64,000 nt of DNA from an uncultured Nitrospira sp. (GCA_902500775.1 CABVRZ010000017.1:1-64000), one strand, 5' to 3'; numbered from the stretch's first letter, positions 20,088 to 29,182 are shown. The notes: generated by a model not told the origin, from the letters alone. Program-made: numbers and translations.

Positions 20088-21495
20088 TCGTGAGAAGCAA
20101 ACCTCGATGGCGGAAACCGGTGAGGAGCAGGAACGGATTCTGGTCGTCGATGATGATCCGTCGATGCGTATCGCCTTGATGGAAACCATCAGGCGGCTCG
20201 GCTATGCCGTGCAGGGAGCGACTGATGGGACGGAGGCGTTGGAGCGAATCACGAAATTTCGGCCGTGGTTGGTCGTGACGGACTTGCGTATGCCCCGCCT
20301 TACCGGTCTTGAGCTGATCAAGGAAATGAAGGCGCGAGCCCCGCAGACGGCGATTGTCCTCATGACGGCCTACGGGACAGTTGAAACCGCCGTTGAGGCC
20401 ATGAAGCTGGGGGCGAGCGAGTACCTACTGAAACCATTTTCCATGGATGTGTTAGAGCGGGCCATTGCCAATCTCAAAGCAGGTCGTGAGGAAGGGATTG
20501 GACTGAGTCAGCCGATCCATCAAGTAGAGCACCGAGCGCTGCTTAGCCAGGACCCGGGGATGGTGAGACTCCTGAGCACGATTGAAGGAGTGGCTTCCAG
20601 TCAGGCCACCGTCCTTATTCATGGCGAAAGTGGAACAGGCAAGGAATTGCTAGCACGATTTATCCATTTGCGAAGTCCGCGGGCCCATCGACCGTTCATT
20701 GCAGTGAACTGTGCCGCGCTTCCTGATGGATTGCTGGAGAGTGAACTCTTCGGCCATGAGCGAGGGGCATTTACCGGTGCCGTCATCCGGAAAGTCGGGA
20801 AGTTTGAGATGGCCCATACAGGCACCCTGCTCCTGGACGAAATCAGCGAAATGAATCTGGCGCTCCAGGCGAAACTGTTGCGCGTCTTGCAGGAACGTGA
20901 GGTGGATCGGATCGGTGGGCGTGATCCGGTTCCAGTCAACATTCGTGTGATCGCCACGACGAATCGTGTGCTCTATCGAGAGGTTGAGCAGGGCCGTTTT
21001 CGCGAAGATCTCTATTATCGATTGAACGTCTTTCCCGTGACGGTGCCACCGTTACGCGAGCGGGTCGTGGACATTCCCGTACTCGCGCGCCATTTTGTGC
21101 ACCAATCAGCCATGAGAAATGGTCTGACGCCACCGGTTCTGTCGGACGGTGCTCTGGCGCATTTACAACGGCTACCCTGGAAGGGAAATGTGCGTGAGTT
21201 GGAGAACGTGATGGAACGAGCGCTGTTGTTGGCCGGCCAGGGGCCTATTTTACCCGAACATTGTCCTCCTGAGAGGAACGAGGACGTCACGATCCCGCTG
21301 GTGCGTGCATCGCCACCGACGAATGGATCGCTGTGGGAAATGGAACGGGACCTGATTTTCAAAACCTTGGCACGTGTGAAAGACAATCGGACCCATGCGG
21401 CGAAAGAGTTGGGCATCAGCATTCGCACGCTCCGTAACAAACTACGGGAGTATCGGGATGGTGAACACTCGGCCTCCAGTTCTCCAGGCGGGTGA
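20080..21495 (+). CDS. Sigma-54-dependent response regulator, FlrC/FleR-like
   Basis: A 471-aa activator. The receiver domain has VDDDPS, Asp near 68 (VTDLRMPR), MTAYG and LKPF. The AAA+ domain has Walker A GESGTGKE near 182, GAFTGA near 229 and LDEISEM. The C-terminal Fis-like HTH has THAAKELGISIRTLRNKL. Its start overlaps the histidine kinase stop, so the two form a two-component pair. It ends just upstream of flgB, whose leader has a -24/-12 promoter. The likely job is activation of middle flagellar genes (hook and basal body) by analogy to FlrC/FleR. Confidence 0.92.
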   Translation: MTDREKQTSMAETGEEQERILVVDDDPSMRIALMETIRRLGYAVQGATDGTEALERITKFRPWLVVTDLRMPRLTGLELIKEMKARAPQTAIVLMTAYGTVETAVEAMKLGASEYLLKPFSMDVLERAIANLKAGREEGIGLSQPIHQVEHRALLSQDPGMVRLLSTIEGVASSQATVLIHGESGTGKELLARFIHLRSPRAHRPFIAVNCAALPDGLLESELFGHERGAFTGAVIRKVGKFEMAHTGTLLLDEISEMNLALQAKLLRVLQEREVDRIGGRDPVPVNIRVIATTNRVLYREVEQGRFREDLYYRLNVFPVTVPPLRERVVDIPVLARHFVHQSAMRNGLTPPVLSDGALAHLQRLPWKGNVRELENVMERALLLAGQGPILPEHCPPERNEDVTIPLVRASPPTNGSLWEMERDLIFKTLARVKDNRTHAAKELGISIRTLRNKLREYRDGEHSASSSPGG

Positions 21496-21497
21496 CC

Positions 21498-21521
21498 ACA
21501 ATTGCCGATGGGCAAAATTGT
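21498..21521. repeat. Inverted repeat after the regulator stop
   Basis: ACAATTGCC and GGC-AA-AATTGT pair around a GATG loop, three bases after the stop of the second NtrC-type regulator. There is no T-run, so it is a poor intrinsic terminator. It could be an mRNA stabiliser or a protein site upstream of the flgB promoter. Confidence 0.4.
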
Positions 21522-21625
21522 CCCAGGCAAGTACTGTGCGTGACAGAGTTCTGAAGAGGTGGGAGCGCTGAACACAAGGGATGTGGCCTAGAGCAGCACT
21601 CGTGGGTGATGTCTACACGAGGAGA

Positions 21626-21643
21626 CCGGCACCCAGGTTGCAA
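21626..21643 (+). promoter_or_regulatory. Putative sigma-54 promoter of flgB
   Basis: CCGGCACCCAGGTTGCAA has GG at 21628-21629 and GC at 21640-21641, exactly 12 bases apart as in -24/-12 promoters. It differs from TGGCAC-N5-TTGCA mainly by C for T before GG. It lies about 37 bases before the flgB start and downstream of a GAFTGA-type activator gene. Confidence 0.7.
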
Positions 21644-21679
21644 GGACGATAGTGTGTCCCGCTGAAAGGAGTAAGGAGC

Positions 21680-22090
21680 ATGACGATCTTCGATCGAACA
21701 ATGCGGTTGCTGGAGCGCACGCTTGACCTTCGCAGTGGCCGGCAACGGGTCATCGCCTCGAATCTCGCGAACGAAGAAACTCCAGGGTATCGAGCATCGG
21801 AGCTGACGTTCATGGATCAATTACAGTCGGCACACAAGGGGCGTCTCCCCATTGTCTTAGCGGCGACCCAGCCTCGGCATTTTGGTCTGCGTGGGGCCGA
21901 AGGAGTGCAGGCGGTGACGGGAAAGCTCAATGAAGTGCCGGCCGGAGACATTCCGCTCGATGCCAACTCGGTCAATCTCGAATTGGAGATGGCGAAGCTG
22001 TCTGAGAACGTCATGCAGTATAACGCTGCTGCCACCATTCTTGCGAAGAAGTTTAACGGGCTGTTGAGTGCCATACGGGAAGGACGATAA
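21680..22090 (+). CDS. flgB: Flagellar basal-body rod protein FlgB
   Basis: A 136-aa proximal rod subunit. The N-terminus has the rod signature RQRVIASNLANEETPGYRA, and the C-terminal helix LEMAKLSENVMQYNAAATILAKKF is typical of FlgB. A good ribosome site (AAGGAG) precedes the ATG. It is the first structural gene of the flgB-flgC-fliE group and sits behind a sigma-54 promoter, so it is probably the start of a long transcript running into fliF-fliJ. Confidence 0.95.
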   Translation: MTIFDRTMRLLERTLDLRSGRQRVIASNLANEETPGYRASELTFMDQLQSAHKGRLPIVLAATQPRHFGLRGAEGVQAVTGKLNEVPAGDIPLDANSVNLELEMAKLSENVMQYNAAATILAKKFNGLLSAIREGR

Positions 22091-22158
22091 CGAATTGCTG
22101 CGTCTTCCCCAGCGGGAAGACGGTTGACGAATCACTCTTGATACCGAGGAGGTTCACG

Positions 22159-22608
22159 ATGGAAATGTCCGACAGTCTGGCTGTTTCAGTGTCCGGGTTA
22201 GATGCCCAACGGCGACGACTCAACGTCATTGCCAGCAATCTGGCTAACGCGCAGTCAACTAAAACTCCATCAGGCGGTCCGTATAAGCGGCGGGACGTTG
22301 TGTTCCGATCGACGGCTGTGCCTAGTGCATTTCAGCGATCGTTTCGGCAGGTTGCCGTGGGTCCATCGGCCCATGCTCTTGAAGGGGTCTCTGTCTCACG
22401 GGTCCAAGAGGATCCCAAGCCTGGGCAATTGATCTATGATCCACATCATCCGGATGCTGATCCGAAAGGATTTGTCCGGCTCCCCAATGTCAACGTGATG
22501 GAAGAAATGGTGAATATGATCGGAGCGTCGCGTGCGTATGAGGCGAATGTGCAGGCGATCAATGCGACACGCGCGATGTGGAACAAGGCGCTGGAAATCG
22601 GGAGGTAA
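22159..22608 (+). CDS. flgC: Flagellar basal-body rod protein FlgC
   Basis: A 149-aa proximal rod protein. It contains VSGLDAQRRRLNVIASNLANAQS near the N-terminus and the C-terminal VNVMEEMVNMIGASRAYEANVQAINATRAM motif of rod, hook and HAP proteins. ATG 22159 is preceded by GGAGG at a fitting distance; a TTG upstream at 22138 only extends the frame. The stop overlaps or abuts the fliE start. Confidence 0.95.
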   Translation: MEMSDSLAVSVSGLDAQRRRLNVIASNLANAQSTKTPSGGPYKRRDVVFRSTAVPSAFQRSFRQVAVGPSAHALEGVSVSRVQEDPKPGQLIYDPHHPDADPKGFVRLPNVNVMEEMVNMIGASRAYEANVQAINATRAMWNKALEIGR

Positions 22609-22610
22609 TG

Positions 22611-22922
22611 ATGGGACAGATTACTGGTGTGGCATCCGGCATCGCTCCTATTGTCGATGTGGCATCGATGGGATCCACGGGAACGACTGGGAAAACAGGC
22701 GGCCCAGGATTCGTCGATTCGCTCAAGTCGGCGATCGGCAATGTCAACGATGCGCAAAAGGAAGCAGGTCGAGCAGTCGACGCGCTCATGACCGGCGATA
22801 CGCAAGATATTCATCGGACCATGGTTGCGTTGCAGCAAGCTGACGTGTCGTTCCAATTGATGATGCAGGTCAGAAATAAGCTCGTGACGGCCTACGAGGA
22901 AATTCAGCGGATGCAGATCTGA
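22611..22922 (+). CDS. fliE: Flagellar hook-basal body complex protein FliE
   Basis: A 103-aa protein that joins the MS ring to the rod. Visible are FVDSLKSAIGNVNDAQKEAGRAVDALMTGDTQDIH and the C-terminal QLMMQVRNKLVTAYEEIQRMQI, both typical of FliE. Tandem ATGs at 22608 and 22611 follow the flgC GGAGG; I chose the second because its spacing from the ribosome site is better. It lies between flgC and fliF as in many flagellar operons. Confidence 0.93.
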   Translation: MGQITGVASGIAPIVDVASMGSTGTTGKTGGPGFVDSLKSAIGNVNDAQKEAGRAVDALMTGDTQDIHRTMVALQQADVSFQLMMQVRNKLVTAYEEIQRMQI

Positions 22923-22954
22923 TCAGTAGGTCGGTTGGCGATTAAGGGGTGGGC

Positions 22955-24520
22955 ATGTTCTCCAAGTTCTCCATTAATCAACGGATGATCATCCTCGTCG
23001 CGTTGGCGGGATCCATTGCCGGTCTGATCGCCATCGCATTGTGGACGCAACAGCCTGATATGCAGGTGCTGTTCACCCATCTTGGTAGCGAAGACGCCGC
23101 GGCCATTGTCGACAAGCTCAAAGAGACCAAAGTGCCGTATGAGACGACCGGTGGCGGATCCACCGTGCTGGTGCCCAGCGACCAGGTTCACGACCTGAGA
23201 CTGCAGCTCGCGACCCAAGGGCTTCCGCATGGCGGTGGAGTTGGATTCGAGATTTTCGACAAGACTTCGATCGGGATGTCCGAATTTGTTCAGAAGTTGA
23301 ATTATCGACGGGCGTTGCAGGGGGAATTGGCGCGAACCATCGCCCAGATGCCGGAAGTGGAACGAGCACGCGTCCATCTGGCGATGCCGGAGCGACGGTT
23401 ATTCGCGAGTGAGCAGGAGAAAGCGAGAGCGTCCGTGATCGTCACGCTTCGCGGTGGACAGCAACTCTCGCCGGCACAGGTGCAGGGCGTCATCCATCTC
23501 GTCTCGAGCAGTGTGGAGGGGCTTCAATCTCGGGATGTGACTGTGGTGGATGGACACGGACGTCTCTTATCGGCGACGGTGACGGAGGAGACGGCCGGGC
23601 TGACCAATACGCAGCTCGATTATCAACGAAGCATTGAAAAGGATATTGAAACGCGGATCCAAACGATGTTGGAACGGATCGTTGGACCCAATAAGGCGGT
23701 TGTTCGCGTGTCGAGCGTCGTGGATTTCAGAAAAGTCGAGACGACGGAAGAGCGGTATGATCCGAACAGCCAGGTCGTGAGAAGCGAACAGCGCGGCCAA
23801 GAAAAGTCCAATGGCAGCAACGGGGTCGGTGGCGGTGTGCCTGGCGTTCAGTCGAACGTGCCGCCAGGAACGGATGCTGAGCCGACACAAACCAGTTCGA
23901 ACAGCAGTCAAACGAAAAATGAAACGGTCAACTATGAGATCAGCCGCACCGTGTCGAAAATAGTGGAGCCGGTTGGTGCCATCAAGCAGCTGTCTGTTGC
24001 GGTGTTGGTCGACGGGGTGTATGAAGCGGCAAAGACCGGCGAAGGCCAGACGGCGGACGCGCCTGCTGCGGTACGAAAGTATACTCCGCGATCGGAAGAG
24101 GATCTCAAGCGTATCGAAGACATCGTGAAGAAGGCGATGGGGTTTTCGGCCGAACGACAAGATCAGGTGCAAGTTGTGAACGTTCAATTCGGGACCGAGC
24201 CGGATGAACCGCAGGCTGGGACGGCCGAAGTTGCGTCGGAAGGGTTGAAACCCTGGATGCCCTATCTTCGATACGGGGTGGGGATTCTTCTCTTTGCCGT
24301 GATTCTCTTATTTGTCGTGCGGCCCTTGCTGGCCATGTTGGGGACCAACATAGAACAGACCCAGGCAGAGGCGTCCGTGGCTGAGCTTCCTGGTGGAACC
24401 GCAGTGGGTGGAGCGACTTTGGCGAATACACCGGATCGAGCGCAGATCATTGATATGGCTAAAAAGAACCCAGATGCGACGGCCGTGGTGGTCAAAGAAT
24501 GGTTGAAAAGTCCAAGCTAG
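22955..24520 (+). CDS. fliF: Flagellar MS-ring protein FliF
   Basis: A 521-aa membrane protein. It has an N-terminal helix (MIILVALAGSIAGLIAIALW), a secretin-like ring-building domain (VLFTHLGSEDAAAIVDKLKE, then MSEFVQKLNYRRALQGELARTI), a Ser/Gly/Gln-rich linker near residues 285-330, and a second helix (YGVGILLFAVILLFVVRPLLAML). The short cytoplasmic tail ends in ATAVVVKEWLKS, which binds FliG. ATG 22955 follows AAGGGG; GTG 22949 is only two codons upstream. It is the export platform scaffold, and the following fliG overlaps functionally. Confidence 0.95.
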   Translation: MFSKFSINQRMIILVALAGSIAGLIAIALWTQQPDMQVLFTHLGSEDAAAIVDKLKETKVPYETTGGGSTVLVPSDQVHDLRLQLATQGLPHGGGVGFEIFDKTSIGMSEFVQKLNYRRALQGELARTIAQMPEVERARVHLAMPERRLFASEQEKARASVIVTLRGGQQLSPAQVQGVIHLVSSSVEGLQSRDVTVVDGHGRLLSATVTEETAGLTNTQLDYQRSIEKDIETRIQTMLERIVGPNKAVVRVSSVVDFRKVETTEERYDPNSQVVRSEQRGQEKSNGSNGVGGGVPGVQSNVPPGTDAEPTQTSSNSSQTKNETVNYEISRTVSKIVEPVGAIKQLSVAVLVDGVYEAAKTGEGQTADAPAAVRKYTPRSEEDLKRIEDIVKKAMGFSAERQDQVQVVNVQFGTEPDEPQAGTAEVASEGLKPWMPYLRYGVGILLFAVILLFVVRPLLAMLGTNIEQTQAEASVAELPGGTAVGGATLANTPDRAQIIDMAKKNPDATAVVVKEWLKSPS

Positions 24521-24529
24521 AGTCTGGCG

Positions 24530-25522
24530 ATGGCAAATACTCTGACCGGTGAACAAAAAGCGGCGATTTTGCTTCGTGCGATCGGAGAAGAGGCGGCTGC
24601 CCAAGTCATGAAGCAGCTGGATCCGAAGGAGATCAAGAAGCTGGGAAGCTTCATGAACGGGACGGCACAGATTTCCCGAGAGGATGAAGAAGTGGTCATT
24701 TCAGATTTCCAGGCGGCCAGCGCCACCGGAGGCATTCAATTCCAAGGACGAGAATTCATTAAAACGGTGCTGACAAAGGCCCTGGGGGCAGACAAAGCGG
24801 CACGGATCATTGAGTCCATGACGCAGAAAAACTATCCTGGGATTGATGCATTGAAGTGGGTTGACGTGAAAACTCTCACGCAAATGTTGAAGATAGAACA
24901 TGCTCAAACAGTGGCCGTTATCCTTGCACACCTGGAGAGCGACCAGGCCGGCCAAGTCTTGGCTTCGCTTCCGGAGGAGATGCGAGGGGATGTGGCGCTT
25001 CGACTTGCAACCATGGAAGAGGTACAGCCGGATGTATTGGAGGAACTGAGCGATACGCTACAAGAAACGTTGCTGGCGGGCAAAGGGGTCGGGGCGCACA
25101 GTGTGGGAGGCGCCGAGGTGATTGCCAATATCCTGATGCGAATGGATAAAACCAATGAAGGCGGCATCATGGCGCGCATTACGGAGAAAAGCCAAACGCT
25201 TGCCGATAACATCCGGGCACTGATGTTCGTATTCGACGATATGGTGAAGGTGGATGATCGTGGAATCCAGGAATTAATGAAGGAAATCAGCAAGGAAGAT
25301 TTGCCTGTGGCGCTGCGGGGCGCAAATCCGGAGGTGAAGGACAAATTCTTTAAGAATATGTCGAGTCGTGCTGCGGAAATGTTGAAAGATGATATGGAAG
25401 CCAGGGGACCGGTTAAAGTATCAGATGTCGAAAAATCACAACAAAACATTCTTAAAGTGTGCCGAAAGCTGGAGGACGAAGGCCGTATTGTCATCGCCGG
25501 TGTCGGAGAGGAGATGCTCTAG
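24530..25522 (+). CDS. fliG: Flagellar motor switch protein FliG
   Basis: A 330-aa C-ring protein. The N-terminal FliF-binding domain begins LTGEQKAAILLRAIGEEAAAQVM. The middle domain has the EHAQTVAVILAHL motif for FliM binding. The C-terminal torque domain has FVFDDMVKVDDRGIQELMKEI, RSRA-like charged residues and FFKNMSSRAAEMLKDDMEARGPV. Full length for the family. Its TAG stop shares a base with the GTG start of the downstream receiver-FliH gene, implying translational coupling. Confidence 0.96.
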   Translation: MANTLTGEQKAAILLRAIGEEAAAQVMKQLDPKEIKKLGSFMNGTAQISREDEEVVISDFQAASATGGIQFQGREFIKTVLTKALGADKAARIIESMTQKNYPGIDALKWVDVKTLTQMLKIEHAQTVAVILAHLESDQAGQVLASLPEEMRGDVALRLATMEEVQPDVLEELSDTLQETLLAGKGVGAHSVGGAEVIANILMRMDKTNEGGIMARITEKSQTLADNIRALMFVFDDMVKVDDRGIQELMKEISKEDLPVALRGANPEVKDKFFKNMSSRAAEMLKDDMEARGPVKVSDVEKSQQNILKVCRKLEDEGRIVIAGVGEEML

Positions 25523-26547
25523 TGGCAGCTGCGGCCATGCCGTCGATGCCTTTTCAGGGGCAGAGGCTCTCCAGAGTCCAGGGGACGGTCCTTGTCGTTG
25601 ATGATGAGGACAGCATTCGGAATCTCTTCCTCGAACTCTTCAAGTCTGAGCGTATCAATGTCCGCGTTGCCGGTTCCGGACAGGAGGCGGTGGCGATGGT
25701 CAAGCAGATGGCGCCGACTCTGGTGATTGTTGATGTGTCGCTGCCGGATGGAGATGGCATTGCCGTCCTGGAAGAGGTACAGAAACTTGACAATCGGATC
25801 ATCGGCGCGGTCATGACCGGTGCGGCCACCATCGAGCTTGCCGTGAAAGCGATGAAAGCCGGGGCTGTCGAGTTCTTATTGAAGCCGTTTCAGACTGAGG
25901 TAGTCATTGCCACAGTCCGGCGTTTGTTGGCGCTTCACCAGGCACGAGGGGAGAATTCAGTGGTGAAGCATGCGGCCGTCCGGTCTGGGGCGATCCGGCT
26001 ACAGAATGCACCCTTTCATACCTTTGACCAGAGTGGCACGTTTCGGGAGGCCGATGGGCCAGGGGAATACGAACGCGGGTTGGCGGAAGGGCGACGGCTC
26101 GTAGAGGATGAACGTCGACAGACCTTGGCCGTGCTGACCAACGCCGCGAGACAGTTTGATATCGCACGAGGAACGGTGCGGCAGACAATGGAAGCGGACG
26201 TCATCGAGTTGGCGTTTCAAGTGGCTTCCAAGATTCTTCATGAGTCGGCTGAATCGTGCCGGGAGCAGATCATCGTTCAGGCCAAGGCTGGGATCAATGC
26301 GTTGCGCGATGCCGAGAGCGTGGTGATACAGGCACATCCCTTGGATGCCGGCGTCTTGGAAGCGGCCAAGGATGAACTCGCCGGACAACGAGATATCTCT
26401 TTCGCAATCAAGGTCGAAGCAGTCCCATCACTCCCACGAGGGAGTTGTCTTTTGCAGACCAGTACGCGATTGGTCGATGCCTCCCTTGAGACGCAGTTGG
26501 CTCGTTTGAGCCACGCAGCGCAGGATGGAGTGCCTCATGAGTCTTAG
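25522..26547 (+). CDS. fliH: Flagellar assembly protein FliH with N-terminal receiver domain
   Basis: A 341-aa protein (GTG 25522, or ATG 25537). Residues 20-140 are a complete CheY-like receiver: VVDDEDSIR acidic pocket, phospho-acceptor Asp near 71 (IVDVSLPDGDG), Thr in AVMTGAAT and Lys in FLLKPF. Residues about 180-335 are FliH/HrpE-like: a charged helix (YERGLAEGRRLVEDER), MEADVIELAFQVASKILHESAESC, VVIQAHPLDAGVLE and the closing CLLQTSTRLVDASLETQLARL. FliH normally regulates the export ATPase FliI, whose gene follows. The fusion suggests phosphorylation might control type III export (inference). Ordinary FliH is usually 200-300 aa without a receiver. Confidence 0.88.
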   Translation: MAAAAMPSMPFQGQRLSRVQGTVLVVDDEDSIRNLFLELFKSERINVRVAGSGQEAVAMVKQMAPTLVIVDVSLPDGDGIAVLEEVQKLDNRIIGAVMTGAATIELAVKAMKAGAVEFLLKPFQTEVVIATVRRLLALHQARGENSVVKHAAVRSGAIRLQNAPFHTFDQSGTFREADGPGEYERGLAEGRRLVEDERRQTLAVLTNAARQFDIARGTVRQTMEADVIELAFQVASKILHESAESCREQIIVQAKAGINALRDAESVVIQAHPLDAGVLEAAKDELAGQRDISFAIKVEAVPSLPRGSCLLQTSTRLVDASLETQLARLSHAAQDGVPHES

Positions 26548-27844
26548 TCATCTCCTTGAGCACATCGAACCCATCGAGATATCCGGACGGGTAGCCCAGG
26601 CTGTGGGGATGGTGGTGGAAGGATATGGTCCGATGACGACCATCGGCGAGCTCTGCCGCATTACGCGGGCGGTGGGTGAAGCTCCGATTACGGCGGAGGT
26701 GGTCGGATTTCGTGGAGACCGTGTGTTGTTGATGCCGCTTGGGGACATGCGGGGGATCGGACCTGCCAGCCGCATCACCATGACCGGTCAGGTGGCGAGT
26801 CTCGCGGTTGGGCCTGGTTTATTGGGCCGGATTCTGGATGGATGCGGGGATCCCATTGACGGAAAGGGAGCGCTGAAGACAAGTCATTCGTATCCGCTGC
26901 ATGCGGCTGCACCGAATCCGCTCCAGCGGGCTCGCATCCAGGATCCCCTTGATCTCGGTGTTCGTGCGATCAACGGATTCTTAACCTGTGGTCGTGGACA
27001 AAAGATGGGGATTTTTTCAGGGTCCGGGGTCGGAAAGAGCGTCCTGTTAGGGATGATTAGCCGCTATACAAAGGCAGATGTCAACGTCATTGCCCTCATC
27101 GGAGAACGAGGACGAGAAGTCAACGAGTTTCTTGAGCGTGACCTGGGGGCCGATGCACTTGCGCGAACCATCGTGGTCGTCGCAACGTCTGACCAAGCCC
27201 CTTTAATCCGTCTGCGAGCGGCATTGGTGGCCACGACGATTGCCGAATACTTCCGTGATGCAGGACAGCATGTCCTCTTGTTGATGGATTCAGTCACGCG
27301 ACTCGCCTATAGCCAGAGAGAGGTCGGACTGGCCATCGGCGAGCCGCCGACAACAAAAGGCTATACGCCATCGGTGTTTGCGCTTCTGCCAAAGCTCTTG
27401 GAACGCGTGGGAACGGGGCCTGGACCAGGAACCATTACCGGTCTCTATACCGTGTTGGTGGATGGCGATGATCTGAATGATCCCATCGCCGATACCGTCC
27501 GATCGATTCTAGATGGCCATATTGTGTTGTCACGTACATTGGCCGCGCGCAATCACTTCCCGGCTATTGACCTGCTCCAGAGCACGAGCCGTGTCATGCG
27601 AGATATCGTGGGGAAGACGCATCATGATGCCGCAAGGCGGGTGCTTGAATTGATGGCCCGATATCAACAGTCCGAGGATCTCGTGCTATTAGGCGCGTAT
27701 AAGGCTGGGATGAATGCGGTACTCGACAAGGCCGTTCAAGCCCAGGATTCGATCAACGGATATCTCCGACAAGCGATCGACCAGCCTGCAAGCGTGGCGT
27801 CCTCGGTGCAGGAACTTGAGGCGTTAGCGAGGCAAGCGGCATGA
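26537..27844 (+). CDS. fliI: Flagellar export ATPase FliI
   Basis: A 435-aa F1-beta-like ATPase. It shows Walker A GSGVGKSVLLGM, the conserved ERGREVNEFLE, Walker B VLLLMDSVTRLAYSQREVGLA and the family segment GEPPTTKGYTPSVFALLPKLLERVG. ATG 26537 overlaps the fliH stop by 11 bases and has GGAG at the right distance; ATG 26525 is an alternative. It energises export of rod, hook and filament subunits together with FliH and FliJ. Confidence 0.96.
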   Translation: MSLSHLLEHIEPIEISGRVAQAVGMVVEGYGPMTTIGELCRITRAVGEAPITAEVVGFRGDRVLLMPLGDMRGIGPASRITMTGQVASLAVGPGLLGRILDGCGDPIDGKGALKTSHSYPLHAAAPNPLQRARIQDPLDLGVRAINGFLTCGRGQKMGIFSGSGVGKSVLLGMISRYTKADVNVIALIGERGREVNEFLERDLGADALARTIVVVATSDQAPLIRLRAALVATTIAEYFRDAGQHVLLLMDSVTRLAYSQREVGLAIGEPPTTKGYTPSVFALLPKLLERVGTGPGPGTITGLYTVLVDGDDLNDPIADTVRSILDGHIVLSRTLAARNHFPAIDLLQSTSRVMRDIVGKTHHDAARRVLELMARYQQSEDLVLLGAYKAGMNAVLDKAVQAQDSINGYLRQAIDQPASVASSVQELEALARQAA

Positions 27845-28281
27845 GTCTTGATTCGATACGAAAGGTTCATGCACAGACTGTCGACTCACTGATGATGGAA
27901 TTATCACATATCGTACAAGCGCTTACTCACAGTGAAGAGCAGTATCGCACCATGGAGGTTCAACTTCAGGCGGATACTGAGGCCTATGCTCAACAGGCCA
28001 GGCAGGGCCTGACGATTGAAGATTTGTTGCAATGGGAGGCGAGAATGGATGCCCAGCGGTCTGCGCTGCAGCACGTCCGTGCCGGAATTGATCATGCGAC
28101 CGGTCTGTGGCAGCAGACTCAGGAACGACTTGTTGAAGCCAGGCGAGAGTGCAAGCTTCTTGAGCGAGTAGCTGAGCGGCGCCAGAGCGCGGTGCGTGCG
28201 GCACATGCTCGCCGGGAACAGTGGGCAACAGATGAGGCTGCCAGCCGTCAGGTCTCTGTGCGAAGCCGTGGTGACTCATGA
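27841..28281 (+). CDS. fliJ: FliJ-like flagellar export coiled-coil protein
   Basis: A 146-aa, almost wholly helical protein rich in Gln, Glu, Arg and Ala, with heptad-like spacing. Its ATG overlaps the fliI stop (ATGA). Position directly after fliI, length and coiled-coil character fit FliJ, the stalk-like partner of the FliI hexamer. Sequence signatures of FliJ are weak, so the call leans on context. Confidence 0.8.
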   Translation: MSLDSIRKVHAQTVDSLMMELSHIVQALTHSEEQYRTMEVQLQADTEAYAQQARQGLTIEDLLQWEARMDAQRSALQHVRAGIDHATGLWQQTQERLVEARRECKLLERVAERRQSAVRAAHARREQWATDEAASRQVSVRSRGDS

Positions 28282-29033
28282 CGAGAGATGTCAGGCGCAG
28301 GAAAGGTTCACCGTTCACTCTCAGAACCTGCTGGTCATGGTTTGCGCCAGGGTCGAGGAGGAATCGGCGTGCACCCATCTGGACGATGGTCGGGGGATTG
28401 GTTGTCTCGACGATTCTTTTTTGGGTGATGGTGCAGTTGGGGCAAGCCTCTTCAGATCCCAAGCCCAAAGCCTCTCCGTCGCAAAATTCCATCAAGCAAG
28501 AAGGGCAAGCATCTGCCACGGAGGGACCACCTCACGAGCCTGAGGCCAAGGAAGAGGCAACGGTTGCGGTCCGATCGGCGACTCAGGGACCGGCCATTGA
28601 GATGCCTCGCGAAGTACTCGAGATGCTGGATCAACGGAAACGAGACCTGGATCGACGGGAAGAGGTCCTTCGCCAGAATGAAGAACGACTCATGATCGTG
28701 CGGAGTCAGGTCGAGGAGCTTCTTGAACAGAACGAGGCGCTGGAAAAGCGGATGCAGAGCGCACGAGCCAAAGAGGAACGTCCTGCGGCTCAATCGACCA
28801 AGAATCAAGCGGACAAAGATCGTGGAGCACAGGAACAGCGGACTCAACTGGCTAAAATCTTTGAATCGATGCCGTCGGAGGATGCGGCAGCGCGTCTTGA
28901 GCGCTTGCCAGACAGAAAAGCGATTGAAATTCTGCGAATGGTCAAGTCCAAGACGGCAGGCGCGATCCTTTCTCAGGTGAAAGCGGACCGAGCTGCTAAA
29001 CTCACCGAACAGTTGCTGGCACAAACGCCGTAG
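28278..29033 (+). CDS. MotE-like flagellar protein (membrane anchor, coiled coil, MgtE-N-like end)
   Basis: A 251-aa protein with a basic N-terminus, one membrane helix (MVGGLVVSTILFWVMVQLG near residues 37-56), a charged low-complexity region, and a long coiled coil (VLEMLDQRKRDLDRREEVLRQNEERL onward). A short helical end domain (IFESMPSEDAAARLERLPDRKAIEILRMVKSKTAGAILSQV) resembles the MgtE N domain. This layout matches MotE-type proteins commonly found after fliJ. MotE chaperones the motor stator MotC in some bacteria; a similar role here is inference. It overlaps fliJ by 4 bases. Confidence 0.75.
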   Translation: MTRDVRRRKGSPFTLRTCWSWFAPGSRRNRRAPIWTMVGGLVVSTILFWVMVQLGQASSDPKPKASPSQNSIKQEGQASATEGPPHEPEAKEEATVAVRSATQGPAIEMPREVLEMLDQRKRDLDRREEVLRQNEERLMIVRSQVEELLEQNEALEKRMQSARAKEERPAAQSTKNQADKDRGAQEQRTQLAKIFESMPSEDAAARLERLPDRKAIEILRMVKSKTAGAILSQVKADRAAKLTEQLLAQTP

Positions 29034-29176
29034 AGTTCCACAGTACCGTTGGTTGATCCAGCCACGCGCATGATCTTCAGCCTCTTTCCATCAGTCCTCA
29101 GGGCGATCGATGGCTTGCCGGTCTCCTCGAAGGTTGCATTTGTTGAATAAATAATATACGCTGCAACACCTTGAGT

Positions 29177-29182
29177 TATAAT
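29177..29182 (+). promoter_or_regulatory. Possible -10 element before the secreted unknown protein gene
   Basis: A perfect TATAAT lies 36 bases upstream of ATG 29218 in an AT-rich 150-bp gap after the MotE-like gene. No convincing -35 is seen 17 bases upstream. It suggests the next gene may have its own housekeeping promoter. Confidence 0.4.
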
